Shown here in pieces: positions 28,918 to 37,350 of a stretch of 64,000 nucleotides of DNA. Each line of letters begins with the position of its first letter. Position 1 is the stretch's first letter. The stretch covers positions 296,673 to 360,672 of the forward strand of contig FNUU01000001.1 in NCBI GenBank assembly GCA_900108205.1, written 5' to 3'. Below the pieces are notes generated by a model. That model made no database searches, was not told the origin of the DNA, and saw nothing but the letters and a program-made list of their open reading frames with translations. This DNA comes from Eubacterium ruminantium. GTDB taxonomy: Bacteria > Bacillota > Clostridia > Lachnospirales > Lachnospiraceae. The translations under genes were made by a program, and so were the position numbers.

Positions 28918-28953
28918 AAAGACCGTTTGACTTGTTTTTTTCAAACGGTCTTT
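28918..28953. terminator. Terminator of htpG
   Basis: A 13-bp stem AAAGACCGTTTGA / TCAAACGGTCTTT with a 10-nt loop, flanked by A and T runs on both sides. It lies 24 bp past the htpG stop codon. Confidence 0.88.
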
Positions 28954-28976
28954 GGATATTTTTTTAATTAAAAACA

Positions 28977-31028
28977 TTATACCATCATAGACAGTATCTC
29001 ATTACTTCTGGCTACAAACTTTGTAAGCTCCTCTGCATCAAGCGGTCTGTTGGCAAGTACCGCAAGATCATAAAGCTGGCAGCAGATTGTCTCAGCATGC
29101 TCTCCTTCAGGATTATCAAGGATATATTTAACAAGCTTATTATTTGAATTAAGAACAAGCGTTTCTCCTGATTTAGCATCACCAAATGGATTAGCCATAC
29201 CATTTCCCATACTGTAGGCCTTCATCATTTCTGCCATACGTCTCTGTTCCTCAGACTGTGTAAGCATTGATGAAATACTCTCATCTTTAAGATTCTCAAC
29301 CTTAATATTGATCTTCTCAACCTTGAGTGCCTTCTTAAAGCTTTCAGTAAGCTTATCTGTATATTCCTTTACAACCTCTTCTGACAGAGCTTCTCCGACA
29401 ATACCTTCATTTACGTCAGCATCTATTCGAAGGAATTTAACGCCCTCATTCTTCATTTCCATATTTGTGATATATGGATTATCAATATTATGAGTAAGAT
29501 ATATAGCATCTGTTCCGGCATTCTTGAACATTTCAATATACTGAGCCTGCTCACGTTCATCAGTAATATAGAACACCTTATTCTCATGCTTTTCCTTGGC
29601 TGCTTCAAGATATTCAGGGAGAGTGATATATTTACCCTCGATATTCTTGAATATCATGTAGTCCTTCATTTTCTCCTGGAACTTATCGTCCTTAAGAGCA
29701 CCGAATTTGATAAATGGAGAGATGTCTTCCCAGAGACTTTCATATTTCTCCTTATCCTTCTTATACATCTCAATAAGCTTATCAGCTACCTTCTTGGTAA
29801 TATAATCAGATATCTTTTTAACAAATCCGTCATTCTGAAGAGCACTTCTTGAAACGTTGAGCGGAAGGTCAGGGCAATCGATAACACCCTTAAGCGTCAG
29901 AAGAAATTCAGGTATTACTTCTTTGATATTATCCGCTACAAACACCTGGTTGTTATAAAGCTTAACCTTTCCTTCAAGCTGATCTACAGTCGGATTGATA
30001 CGTGGGAAGTATAAAATACCCTTAAGATTAAATGGATAATCCATATTAAGGTGGATCCAGAAAAGCGGCTCCTTAAAATCAAGAAATACCTTCTGATAGA
30101 AATCCTTATAATCTTCATCCTTACAGTCTGCAGGCATTCTGACCCAAAGAGGATTTGTATCATTAAGAGCTACAGGTCCCTTATCTTCCTCTTCTTCCTC
30201 TTCAACCTCTTCAAAATCCGCATCAATCGTTTCGGCCTTTTCTTCCTTCTTGGAATCACTCGGTCCTCCGAGGAAATCATCCTCTTCCTTAAGCTTTGCA
30301 GCCTTCTTTGCTTCCTTTTCAGCAGCCTTTGCGGCTTTCTTTGCTTCCTTCTCTGCTGCTTTCTTTGCTTTCTCAGCCGCTTTCTTCTCTATATCGTCAA
30401 CATTTATGAAGAATATCTCAACAGGCATAAATGAGCAGTATTTATTGATGATCTCACGAACTCTGTATTCATTTGCAAATTCCAGGCTGTCCTCGGAAAG
30501 GTAAAGTGTGATCTTTGTACCTCTTGAAGTTCTGTTTCCTTCATCCATCTTATAGTCTGTTCCACCGTCACATTCCCAGTAAACAGGCTTTGCATCCTTC
30601 TGATAAGAAAGAGTTTCTATAGTAACCTTATCACTTACCATAAACGCTGAATAGAATCCAAGTCCGAAATGTCCGATTATCTGATCATTCTGATCCTTAT
30701 CCTTGTATTTTTCAAGGAAGTCTGTGGCACCTGAAAAGGCGATCTGATTGATATATTTTTCAACCTCATCCTCGGTCATACCGATTCCGTTATCTTCAAA
30801 TGTAAGAGTCTTGTTCTTTGGACTTGCATAAACTGTCACACAGTACTTTTCACCTGACGGAATATCCGCCTCACCCATGGAAGAAAGTCTCTTTACCTTT
30901 GTTATCGCATCAACACCATTTGATATAAGCTCACGAATAAAAATATCATGATCTGAATATAACCATTTTTTAATTATAGGGAAAATATTATCGCTGTTAA
31001 TTGTAAGACTTCCGTTCTTAGTAGCCAT
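28977..31028 (-). CDS. htpG: Chaperone protein HtpG (Hsp90)
   Basis: 683 residues. N-terminal GHKL ATPase: ELISNGVDAITK (Asn/Asp for ATP-Mg), DNGIGM, and GHFGLGFYSAFMV (lid/ATP loop). The middle domain and C-terminal dimer domain follow (RSALQND, SEEQRRMAEMM). Refolds or holds client proteins in the cytosol. Unusual: a charged insert of about 73 residues (near 210-283), first Lys/Ala/Glu repeats, then an acidic EEVEEEEEED tract, between the N and middle domains, like the linker of eukaryotic Hsp90 and absent from E. coli HtpG. Expression is set by a CIRCE operator and a strong promoter upstream. Confidence 0.96.
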   Translation of the reverse strand: MATKNGSLTINSDNIFPIIKKWLYSDHDIFIRELISNGVDAITKVKRLSSMGEADIPSGEKYCVTVYASPKNKTLTFEDNGIGMTEDEVEKYINQIAFSGATDFLEKYKDKDQNDQIIGHFGLGFYSAFMVSDKVTIETLSYQKDAKPVYWECDGGTDYKMDEGNRTSRGTKITLYLSEDSLEFANEYRVREIINKYCSFMPVEIFFINVDDIEKKAAEKAKKAAEKEAKKAAKAAEKEAKKAAKLKEEDDFLGGPSDSKKEEKAETIDADFEEVEEEEEEDKGPVALNDTNPLWVRMPADCKDEDYKDFYQKVFLDFKEPLFWIHLNMDYPFNLKGILYFPRINPTVDQLEGKVKLYNNQVFVADNIKEVIPEFLLTLKGVIDCPDLPLNVSRSALQNDGFVKKISDYITKKVADKLIEMYKKDKEKYESLWEDISPFIKFGALKDDKFQEKMKDYMIFKNIEGKYITLPEYLEAAKEKHENKVFYITDEREQAQYIEMFKNAGTDAIYLTHNIDNPYITNMEMKNEGVKFLRIDADVNEGIVGEALSEEVVKEYTDKLTESFKKALKVEKINIKVENLKDESISSMLTQSEEQRRMAEMMKAYSMGNGMANPFGDAKSGETLVLNSNNKLVKYILDNPEGEHAETICCQLYDLAVLANRPLDAEELTKFVARSNEILSMMV

Positions 31029-31065
31029 GCTTTATTCAACCTCTTTTCTCTCTAAAACAAAATTA

Positions 31066-31092
31066 TTAGCACTCAAAACATCTGAGTGCTAA
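31066..31092 (-). promoter_or_regulatory. CIRCE operator (HrcA) for htpG
   Basis: TTAGCACTC-N9-GAGTGCTAA, an exact match to the CIRCE consensus. It lies 4 bp downstream of the htpG -10 box and 37 bp before the start codon, so bound HrcA would block transcription until heat shock. Confidence 0.97.
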
Positions 31093-31096
31093 TAAT

Positions 31097-31125
31097 GTTA
31101 TACACTAATTATTAAATTATGTCAA
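31097..31125 (-). promoter_or_regulatory. Sigma-A promoter of htpG
   Basis: TTGACA, 17-nt spacer, TATAAC, reading into CIRCE and htpG. The -35 ends 7 bp from the stop codon of the upstream PurF-like gene. Confidence 0.9.
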
Positions 31126-31132
31126 ATCTAAT

Positions 31133-32554
31133 TTATTCTCTTCCGTCCCAGCAATATGTACAAAGCTTGCTCTTATCGATGCCAACAGCTTTTATCATAT
31201 CATCCAGTCTGTTAAAGCTCAGAGATGTGAAGTCAAGCTTCTGACGTATCTTCTCAAGCATCATATGATATCTGTCAGAATCAGGATTTGCATAATCATC
31301 AAGAATTGCTCTCTCAACATTATCTCCTTCTTCCTCACAGATCACACGTCTTGTTATAAGCTCCATCTCAGAATTTGATCTTGAGAAATTAATATATTTA
31401 CAGCCAAAAAGAAGCGGTGGACACGCAGGTCTGATATGAACTTCCTTAGCTCCGCTCTCATACAGGAACTGAGTAGTCTCTCCAAGCTGTGTACCTCTTA
31501 CAATAGAATCATCAATAAGAAGAAGGCTCTGATTATCGATAAGTTCATGAATTGGTATAAGCTTCATCTTGGCGATAAGATTTCTCTTGGACTGAACTGT
31601 CGGCATAAAGCTTCTAGGCCAGGTTGGTGTATATTTTACAAAAGGTCTGGAAAATGGTATTCCGGATTCATTTGCATATCCGACTGCATGTGCCGTACCC
31701 GAATCAGGAATTGCAGCAACTATATCAACTCCCTCATCCATTCCGCTTTCCTTATCACGCTGAGCAATAAGCTTACCACAGTCATAACGCATTTTTTCAA
31801 CATTTACACCTTCATATGTTGATGAAGGATAACCATAATATACCCAAAGGAAGGTACATATTCTCATGTCCTCACCCGGTTTTGCAAGGACTCTGACTCC
31901 GTCCGGAGTCATAACATCTATCTCTCCCGGACCAAGTTCCTTATAATCCTTATATCCAAGGTTAAGATAAGCAAATGATTCAAAGGTTGCACAGTATCCA
32001 TCCTCTTTCTGACCAAGGATTATAGGAGTTCTTCCCATCTTGTCTCTTGCCAGATATACTCCCTTAGGTGTAAGAAGCATTATAGACATAGAACCATCGA
32101 TCAGCTCCTGTGCATACTGAATACCTTCAACTATATTGTCTTTCTGATTGATTATGGCTGCCACCAGCTCGGTAGCATTTATCTCTCCGCCGCTCATCTC
32201 CAGGAAATGTGTCTTTCCGCTGGAAAAAATATCCTTTACTATAGCTTCGGTATTATTTATCTTTCCGACTGTTGTTATAGCATAGGTTCCATGATGTGAA
32301 CGAACGATAAGTGGCTGAGGCTCGTAATCGGAGATACATCCGATGCCCATATTTCCACTCATGGAATTAATATCTTTTTCAAATTTTGTTCTGAATGGAG
32401 AATTCTCAATATTGTGAATAGATCTGTTAAAGCCATCTTTTCCATAGACAACCATGCCCGCACGTCTTGTTCCCAGATGTGAGTGATAATCGGTTCCGAA
32501 GAAAAGATCAAATACGCAATCTTCTTTTGATACTGCTGCAAAAAATCCGCCCAT
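31133..32554 (-). CDS. PurF-like amidophosphoribosyltransferase paralogue lacking the catalytic Cys
   Basis: 473 residues from ATG 32554 (RBS AAAGGAG, 7-nt spacer), 24 bp inside the longest frame. N-terminal Ntn-type glutaminase fold and C-terminal phosphoribosyltransferase domain with the PRPP loop LLIDDSIVRGTQ (about 341-352), as in PurF. Canonical PurF starts, after processing, with Cys as nucleophile (CGIFG); here the chain starts MGGFFAAV, so that Cys is Gly. The glutaminase should therefore be inactive, though free ammonia might still be used. Such proteins are widely annotated as PurF but are probably a separate subgroup. No other purine genes lie near. Do not take as the sole PurF. 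Confidence 0.85.
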   Translation of the reverse strand: MGGFFAAVSKEDCVFDLFFGTDYHSHLGTRRAGMVVYGKDGFNRSIHNIENSPFRTKFEKDINSMSGNMGIGCISDYEPQPLIVRSHHGTYAITTVGKINNTEAIVKDIFSSGKTHFLEMSGGEINATELVAAIINQKDNIVEGIQYAQELIDGSMSIMLLTPKGVYLARDKMGRTPIILGQKEDGYCATFESFAYLNLGYKDYKELGPGEIDVMTPDGVRVLAKPGEDMRICTFLWVYYGYPSSTYEGVNVEKMRYDCGKLIAQRDKESGMDEGVDIVAAIPDSGTAHAVGYANESGIPFSRPFVKYTPTWPRSFMPTVQSKRNLIAKMKLIPIHELIDNQSLLLIDDSIVRGTQLGETTQFLYESGAKEVHIRPACPPLLFGCKYINFSRSNSEMELITRRVICEEEGDNVERAILDDYANPDSDRYHMMLEKIRQKLDFTSLSFNRLDDMIKAVGIDKSKLCTYCWDGRE

Positions 32555-32669
32555 TGTATGACTCCTTTGATTAAACATAAGACTTCTGCTTTTTTAGCAA
32601 AATATATTTTACTTTACTTTTATAAAATGTTCCATAACAAAATTAATTTTTGTATAAATACACAAAATT

Positions 32670-32698
32670 ATTATAATTATAAAGGTATTTTTTATCAA
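32670..32698 (-). promoter_or_regulatory. Promoter of the PurF-like gene
   Basis: TTGATA, 17-nt spacer, TATAAT on the minus strand, about 115 bp before the start. The -35 abuts the stop codon of the EamA gene. A small hairpin (TTTTGT/ACAAAA) lies in the leader. Confidence 0.75.
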
Positions 32699-32703
32699 TT
32701 TTA

Positions 32704-33606
32704 TTAATTTTTTTCTTTCCCGGTTTTATTTTGATATTTCCATTTGATAACAGCTATTCCGATTATCAGTATATAACCGATGATACTGAAAATATCCGGA
32801 ACTTCACTGAAAAAAATCAGCCCCCATACAGTCGCAAAGACCACCTGAGTATAGTCATAGACTGATATTTCCTTGGCCGGAGCATAGGTATAAGCAGCTG
32901 TTATACACATCTGAGCGATACAGGCTGTTGTTCCCGCCAGAAGGAGAAGACATGTCTGCTTAAGACTCATCGGATGAAAATCCATTATAAGCCACGGAAG
33001 ACATATACAGGTAGAAAAAATCGAGAAGAACATAACTATAACCGGTCCTCTCTCCCCCTGCTTTCCAAGTTTCCTGACAAATGTGTATGCAGTACCTGCA
33101 CCAAAACCTCCAAAAAGCCCTACCAGAGCCGGGAGACTCGCAATGCCCGAAGTAGGCTTAATAATAAATGCAGCTCCTGTAAAGGCAATGATAACACAGA
33201 AAACTTCAAATTTTCTGGGTATTTCTTTTAAAACAAACACAGACAGTATTATCGCAAAGAACGGCGACATCTTATTCAGCATATTTGAATCAGCGATCCC
33301 CAGATGATCTATAGCCCAGAAATTCGCTATAAGTCCTGCAGTTCCAAAGCCCGCCCTCATAAAAAGTCCAAACCAGCTGTTTTTCTTTATATGAAATTTT
33401 TCCGGTGTCCTTGATAAAACTATCACAGAAAAAATTGCAGCAACAAAATTCCTGAAAAATGCTTTCTGCATCGTCGGAAGCTCCCCTGAGAGTCTTACGC
33501 ACAAAGACATGATTGAAAAGAAAAAGGCAGCAAGCAGAATATAGAATACTCCCTTACTCTGCCCGCTGCGTGTATATTTATTTTCTGTTTCATTTGAATT
33601 GCTCAT
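32704..33606 (-). CDS. EamA/DMT-family transporter
   Basis: 300 residues with about ten hydrophobic segments in two homologous halves, the DMT layout. Conserved traits include the first-helix region GVFYILLAAFFFSIMSLCVR and the closing PDIFSIIGYILIIGIAVI of EamA. It probably exports or imports a metabolite; the family covers amino acids, nucleotide sugars and others, so the substrate is not predicted. The chain begins with a short polar segment. The RBS is weak. No closely linked partner gene; a PurF-like gene follows downstream (148-bp gap with its own promoter). Confidence 0.88.
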   Translation of the reverse strand: MSNSNETENKYTRSGQSKGVFYILLAAFFFSIMSLCVRLSGELPTMQKAFFRNFVAAIFSVIVLSRTPEKFHIKKNSWFGLFMRAGFGTAGLIANFWAIDHLGIADSNMLNKMSPFFAIILSVFVLKEIPRKFEVFCVIIAFTGAAFIIKPTSGIASLPALVGLFGGFGAGTAYTFVRKLGKQGERGPVIVMFFSIFSTCICLPWLIMDFHPMSLKQTCLLLLAGTTACIAQMCITAAYTYAPAKEISVYDYTQVVFATVWGLIFFSEVPDIFSIIGYILIIGIAVIKWKYQNKTGKEKN

Positions 33607-33674
33607 GATATTCTCAAGTCCCGATCATTCTGTAATTATCGTATGCTAAGAAACCATATGGCGGCAGATTGTGG

Positions 33675-34145
33675 TTATTCTGCCATCAAATGATCTCTTA
33701 TCCAGTTGTCCCAGCTGTTTTCAATGCTCTTATCCATAGTAAATATCTTAAGAGCCGTGCCTCCGGTTATTGTAAGTCCGGTTCTGTCATAATATACATT
33801 TAAACTGAGAGAAGATATGTCATTTTCAGAAATATTGGTTTCCGCAGCCTCCAAAACCTCTTTCGTAAGAGCCTTATCCGCCAGAAATACCAGCTTAAAG
33901 GATACTGGAAGCCTGCTGCCTTTTATACTCTGAAAAAATATTTCCCGGGCATCTTCCCATTTTATATACTCTTCACTGCCGTACTCTTCCGGATTATCAA
34001 AGAAATCCTTATTCTTTCTGCCGCTTATATCAAGGCAGCATGCATTTTTAACCTCCATGCTGTAAAGAAGAAACTCCGCAAACAGTCTGTCCTGAATAAG
34101 ACGTGAAACCATTGATTTTATGTTATCATATTTTTCTGATATCAT
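33675..34145 (-). CDS. Conserved hypothetical protein (156 residues)
   Basis: No signal peptide or membrane helix. Mixed alpha/beta composition with a central segment (LPVSFKLVFLADKALT) and a terminal tail (IFTMDKSIENSWDNWIRDHLMAE). I recognise it only as a small protein typical of Lachnospiraceae (it resembles DUF5721); no function is known. Its start lies 2 bp after the stop of the upstream 81-residue gene, so the two are cotranscribed and possibly translated together. RBS AAGGATTATT is moderate. Confidence 0.65.
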   Translation of the reverse strand: MISEKYDNIKSMVSRLIQDRLFAEFLLYSMEVKNACCLDISGRKNKDFFDNPEEYGSEEYIKWEDAREIFFQSIKGSRLPVSFKLVFLADKALTKEVLEAAETNISENDISSLSLNVYYDRTGLTITGGTALKIFTMDKSIENSWDNWIRDHLMAE

Positions 34146-34147
34146 TT

Positions 34148-34393
34148 TTAATAATCCTTATCGGCATCCTCATCATTTGCATTATTATCAAAAAGGATTT
34201 CCCCGATATCGAGATCCTTGTTATCAAGTCCCTGAAGAATTTTAGCATCCTTAACCATAGGTGCTACATCTTCTTCCAGCTTCTTTATAACTTCTATATC
34301 CAGACCTGTCATCATCTGAACTTCTTCAGCAGGAATCTTGCCCTTAAGCATTCTCTCTGCCAGATCGTACTTCTGCTTTGTTGTATTATTCAT
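34148..34393 (-). CDS. Small conserved hypothetical protein (81 residues)
   Basis: Strongly helical and charged, with an acidic tail (residues about 60-81). The stretch KYDLAERMLKGKIPAEEVQMMTGLD is like the helical repeats of transposase-associated or RpiR-type small proteins (LARRMLEGGxSxEEIAxxTGLS), suggesting a helix-turn-helix-like unit; this is inference. First gene of a two-gene unit with the 156-residue gene. RBS AGAGGGA. No hydrophobic segment, so cytosolic. It ends with DEDADKDY. Confidence 0.65.
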   Translation of the reverse strand: MNNTTKQKYDLAERMLKGKIPAEEVQMMTGLDIEVIKKLEEDVAPMVKDAKILQGLDNKDLDIGEILFDNNANDEDADKDY

Positions 34394-34479
34394 GATAATC
34401 CCTCTTAAAAATATAAATTATAAATACTTATTTATGTAAAACATTTATACCCTGTCAATCAGCAAATAAATCATCTATT

Positions 34480-34577
34480 ATATTCGCATATATATCACCG
34501 TATAAACCGTATATCATACTCGGATATATGCATGTCACTGCATATATCATATATCCTATTCGGATATATGTATATCA
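34480..34577. repeat. Imperfect tandem repeats between argH and the 81-residue gene
   Basis: Two clear copies of a roughly 35-40-bp unit that share CTCGGATATATGCATGTCACT / TTCGGATATATGTATATCACT, plus a decayed third toward 34480. The last unit includes the final codons and stop of argH, so the array may have grown by duplicating the gene's end. The remainder of the gap 34394-34574 is AT-rich with no gene. Confidence 0.5.
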
Positions 34578-35957
34578 CTCCATAACCGCAAGGTATGATT
34601 CGTTCTTTGCGATGACATCCTTCATACTTTCAAGTCCCGGAGCGCCGATGGTATTTCTCTTGCTTACACATTCCTCGATACTGATTGCTTTATAAATATC
34701 TTCCTCAAATACATCACTTATCGCCTTATACTCATCCAGCGGAAGCTCATCCAGACTTACTCCCAACTCGATACATCTGAGAACAAGTCGTCCTATTATA
34801 CCATGTGCATCTCTGAAAGCAACACCGTGATTAACAAGATAATCAGCAGCATCGGTAGCATTTGTAAAACCTCCGGCAGCACTGCTCTTCATTTTCGGCC
34901 TGTTGATCTTCATGGTAGAGATCATTCCAGTAAAGAGTGTAAGGCAGTTCTTAACCGTATCAATGGCATCAAATGTCATCTCCTTATCTTCCTGGATATC
35001 CTTATTATATGCAAGCGGTATACCCTTCATAACAGTAAGCATGGTTGTAAGCGCACCATAAACACGTCCTGTCTTTCCTCTTACAAGCTCTGCTATATCC
35101 GGATTTTTCTTCTGAGGCATAATAGAGCTGCCTGTGGAATATGCATCATCAAGTTCGATAAACTGATACTCATTTGAGTTCCAGGTAATTATCTCCTCTG
35201 AGAATCTTGACAAATGCATCATAATAACCGAAAGCGCAGAGAGAAGCTCAATTATATAATCTCTGTCAGATACAGAATCCATACTGTTAAGTGTAGGGCC
35301 TTTGAATCCGAGAAGTCTTGCAGTAAGTTCTCTGTCAAGCGGATAGGTTGTTCCGGCAAGAGCACCCGATCCAAGAGGACAATAATTCATTCTGTCATAG
35401 ATATCATTCAGGCGTTCAAAATCTCTTTTAAACATTTCAAAATACGCACCTGTATGATGTGCAAAGGTAACCGGCTGAGCCTTCTGCATATGTGTAAAGC
35501 CCGGCATAACCGTGTCAAGATTTTCCTTCATAAGAACATTCAGTTCCTGCATGAGGGTTTTGATATTTCCCTTAAGCTCATTTATCTCGTCTCTTATATA
35601 TAGCCTCATATCGAGAGCAACCTGATCATTTCTGCTTCTTCCTGTATGAAGCTTCTTGCCGGTTTCTCCTATACGGTCTATAAGATTTGCTTCTACAAAG
35701 CTGTGAACATCTTCATACTTTGTTGTTATAAGAAGCTTTCCGTCCTCAACATCACTGACGATCTCATTTAATGTCTTTATAATCAGTTCTTTTTCTTCAT
35801 CTGATATTATGTCAACAGAAGCAAGCATTGTAACATGAGCAATACTGCCTCTTACGTCCTGTTTCAGAAATCTTTTATCATATGTAATAGACGCGTTAAA
35901 ATCATAAACCAACTGGTCTGTTTCTTTTGAAAAACGACCGCCCCAGAGCTGTGCCAT
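34575..35957 (-). CDS. argH: Argininosuccinate lyase
   Basis: 460 residues from the internal ATG at 35957 (MAQLWGGRF), preceded by GAGG with an 8-nt spacer; an upstream GTG exists but lacks support. Fumarase/aspartase superfamily: signature [11 protein letters not shown] and the HTGRSRNDQ motif. Cleaves argininosuccinate to arginine and fumarate, the last step of arginine synthesis. Other arg genes are not in the window; the gene stands alone, transcribed from the 240-bp divergent gap shared with the transglutaminase-like gene. Confidence 0.96.
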   Translation of the reverse strand: MAQLWGGRFSKETDQLVYDFNASITYDKRFLKQDVRGSIAHVTMLASVDIISDEEKELIIKTLNEIVSDVEDGKLLITTKYEDVHSFVEANLIDRIGETGKKLHTGRSRNDQVALDMRLYIRDEINELKGNIKTLMQELNVLMKENLDTVMPGFTHMQKAQPVTFAHHTGAYFEMFKRDFERLNDIYDRMNYCPLGSGALAGTTYPLDRELTARLLGFKGPTLNSMDSVSDRDYIIELLSALSVIMMHLSRFSEEIITWNSNEYQFIELDDAYSTGSSIMPQKKNPDIAELVRGKTGRVYGALTTMLTVMKGIPLAYNKDIQEDKEMTFDAIDTVKNCLTLFTGMISTMKINRPKMKSSAAGGFTNATDAADYLVNHGVAFRDAHGIIGRLVLRCIELGVSLDELPLDEYKAISDVFEEDIYKAISIEECVSKRNTIGAPGLESMKDVIAKNESYLAVME

Positions 35958-36043
35958 ATTCTTTTCCTCTTCTTTCACGATAATAATTCTATCTAACGAC
36001 GGAAATCATTTTACAACATCCTGCCGGAACCTTCAAGGGTTAG

Positions 36044-36072
36044 TTGAAGAACGGACAGCAGAATGGTATACT
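36044..36072 (+). promoter_or_regulatory. Promoter of the transglutaminase-like gene
   Basis: TTGAAG, 17-nt spacer, TATACT on the plus strand. It would give a leader of about 120 nt that carries copy 2 of the dispersed hairpin repeat. Confidence 0.65.
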
Positions 36073-36134
36073 TGTACTGTATCTATCAGAAAAAGCAAGC
36101 TCGTGACTATGTAAGTATTTGTTCTTCTTGATAC

Positions 36135-36168
36135 GATACAGGAGGGACTTTAGTCCCGAAGGATTATG
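36135..36168. repeat. Dispersed hairpin repeat, copy 2
   Basis: GATACAGGAGGGAC-TTTA-GTCCCGAAGGATTATGA, a GGGAC/GTCCC hairpin. It ends 29 bp before the start codon of the next gene, inside its predicted leader. The block CTATGTAAGT at 36113-36122 also precedes copy 3. Confidence 0.6.
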
Positions 36169-36197
36169 AAATTCAGATATATCGGAGTTGACCGGAA

Positions 36198-37304
36198 ATG
36201 AAAAGAAACCACAAAAATAAAGGAAGCATTTCAAATACATTATTTACTTTTTTTATAATTCTGATCATTGTATCTGCCATAGTTTTTTTAGGCTATAAGG
36301 TTTATGGAGTTTATAAAAAAGCTGCCGATGATAAGAAACTTGAAACTGCCTCAACCCTTGAACAGGCAGCAGACATCATTAAATCCATTCTTGATAATAA
36401 GAAGCAGAATGAGGTGGTCATGTATGTAACAGAGGATCTGGCAGATCAGCTGGCAGACATCAATCAATATCTTACTACCACTGCCGGCTTTGTCGAATCC
36501 TACGAACTGATAAAAAATGACTACTCGAAGATCAAGGCCCGTTTCAAGATAATCAAAAATGCCACCACTTATGTATATGACTGTTTTAAAAATGGTACTG
36601 AAATTCCAAAGAATAAGAAAGATGCTCTGCAGCTATATGACAAAGTCAAGAATATTGTTTCTCAGATAACTTCTCCGGGAATGACGGATTATCAGAAGGA
36701 GCTCATTCTTCACGACTACCTTGTATCCCACTGCACCTACAGTCTTGGCAGCATAGAAAATGAAAATGAATTCCGTGCATATGGAGCTCTTATAGATGGC
36801 GAAGCAGTATGCAGCGGTTACTCAGAGGCCATGTCACTGCTGCTGACCTGTGCAGGCATCGAAAATGAAATCGTTATAGGCAACGCAGGCGGCGAAGGTC
36901 ATGCCTGGAACATGGTAAAGCTTGATAACAAATGGTATCACCTTGATGCAACCTGGGATGATCCAAAGGGCATGGATGTTGTAAGTCATACGTATTTCAA
37001 CCTCTCTGATGCTGAGATCAAAACCACTCACAGCTGGTTAATTAACTATGCAAACAAAGCCGACTCAGATGATATGAGCTATTTCTCCAATACCGGTTAT
37101 ATAGCCTCGGATAAAGCTTCATTTATTAATGCAGCTGTAAATGAGTATTACAGCACTAACGGCAGGAATTATTTTGAAATAGCCATAACCGGCTATGACA
37201 CCGATGACTATATGACAGGTCTCATCGATCATCTCGGCGTCTCAAGTCTTTCTTATTCAAAAAAAGAGATGAGAAACTATACAGTACTTCTGATATATAA
37301 ATAA
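36198..37304 (+). CDS. Membrane-anchored transglutaminase-like (cysteine protease fold) protein
   Basis: 368 residues: one N-terminal transmembrane segment (about 13-35), a helical region (40-150) and a transglutaminase-like domain (about 160-290). Catalytic triad: Cys in GEAVCSGYSEAM, His in GEGHAWNMVKL and Asp in HLDATWDDPK, all present. Transglutaminase-like surface proteins act as proteases or peptide cyclases in the wall space; the true reaction is not known. RBS is weak (GGAG, 10-nt spacer). It faces argH and is closed by a strong terminator; so it is a single-gene unit. The domain arrangement is typical of many Clostridia. Confidence 0.9.
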   Translation: MKRNHKNKGSISNTLFTFFIILIIVSAIVFLGYKVYGVYKKAADDKKLETASTLEQAADIIKSILDNKKQNEVVMYVTEDLADQLADINQYLTTTAGFVESYELIKNDYSKIKARFKIIKNATTYVYDCFKNGTEIPKNKKDALQLYDKVKNIVSQITSPGMTDYQKELILHDYLVSHCTYSLGSIENENEFRAYGALIDGEAVCSGYSEAMSLLLTCAGIENEIVIGNAGGEGHAWNMVKLDNKWYHLDATWDDPKGMDVVSHTYFNLSDAEIKTTHSWLINYANKADSDDMSYFSNTGYIASDKASFINAAVNEYYSTNGRNYFEIAITGYDTDDYMTGLIDHLGVSSLSYSKKEMRNYTVLLIYK

Positions 37305-37308
37305 CCAA

Positions 37309-37336
37309 AAAACCGCCTCATGAATGAGACGGTTTT
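37309..37336. terminator. Bidirectional terminator between transglutaminase and FHA genes
   Basis: AAAACCG-x-CTCAT pairs with ATGAG-x-CGGTTTT around a tight loop, with A and T runs on both sides. It serves both convergent genes. Confidence 0.85.
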
Positions 37337-37350
37337 AATTATTTAAATTA

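Noticed and set aside
28693..28977. 94-residue minus-strand frame between htpG and the FIST-GGDEF gene
   Set aside because: It spans the htpG terminator and the dispersed repeat, has no RBS support and is composed of AT-rich intergenic sequence.
36040..36240. 66-residue minus-strand frame across the argH/transglutaminase gap
   Set aside because: It overlaps the promoter, the dispersed repeat and the start of the transglutaminase-like gene and shows no family resemblance.
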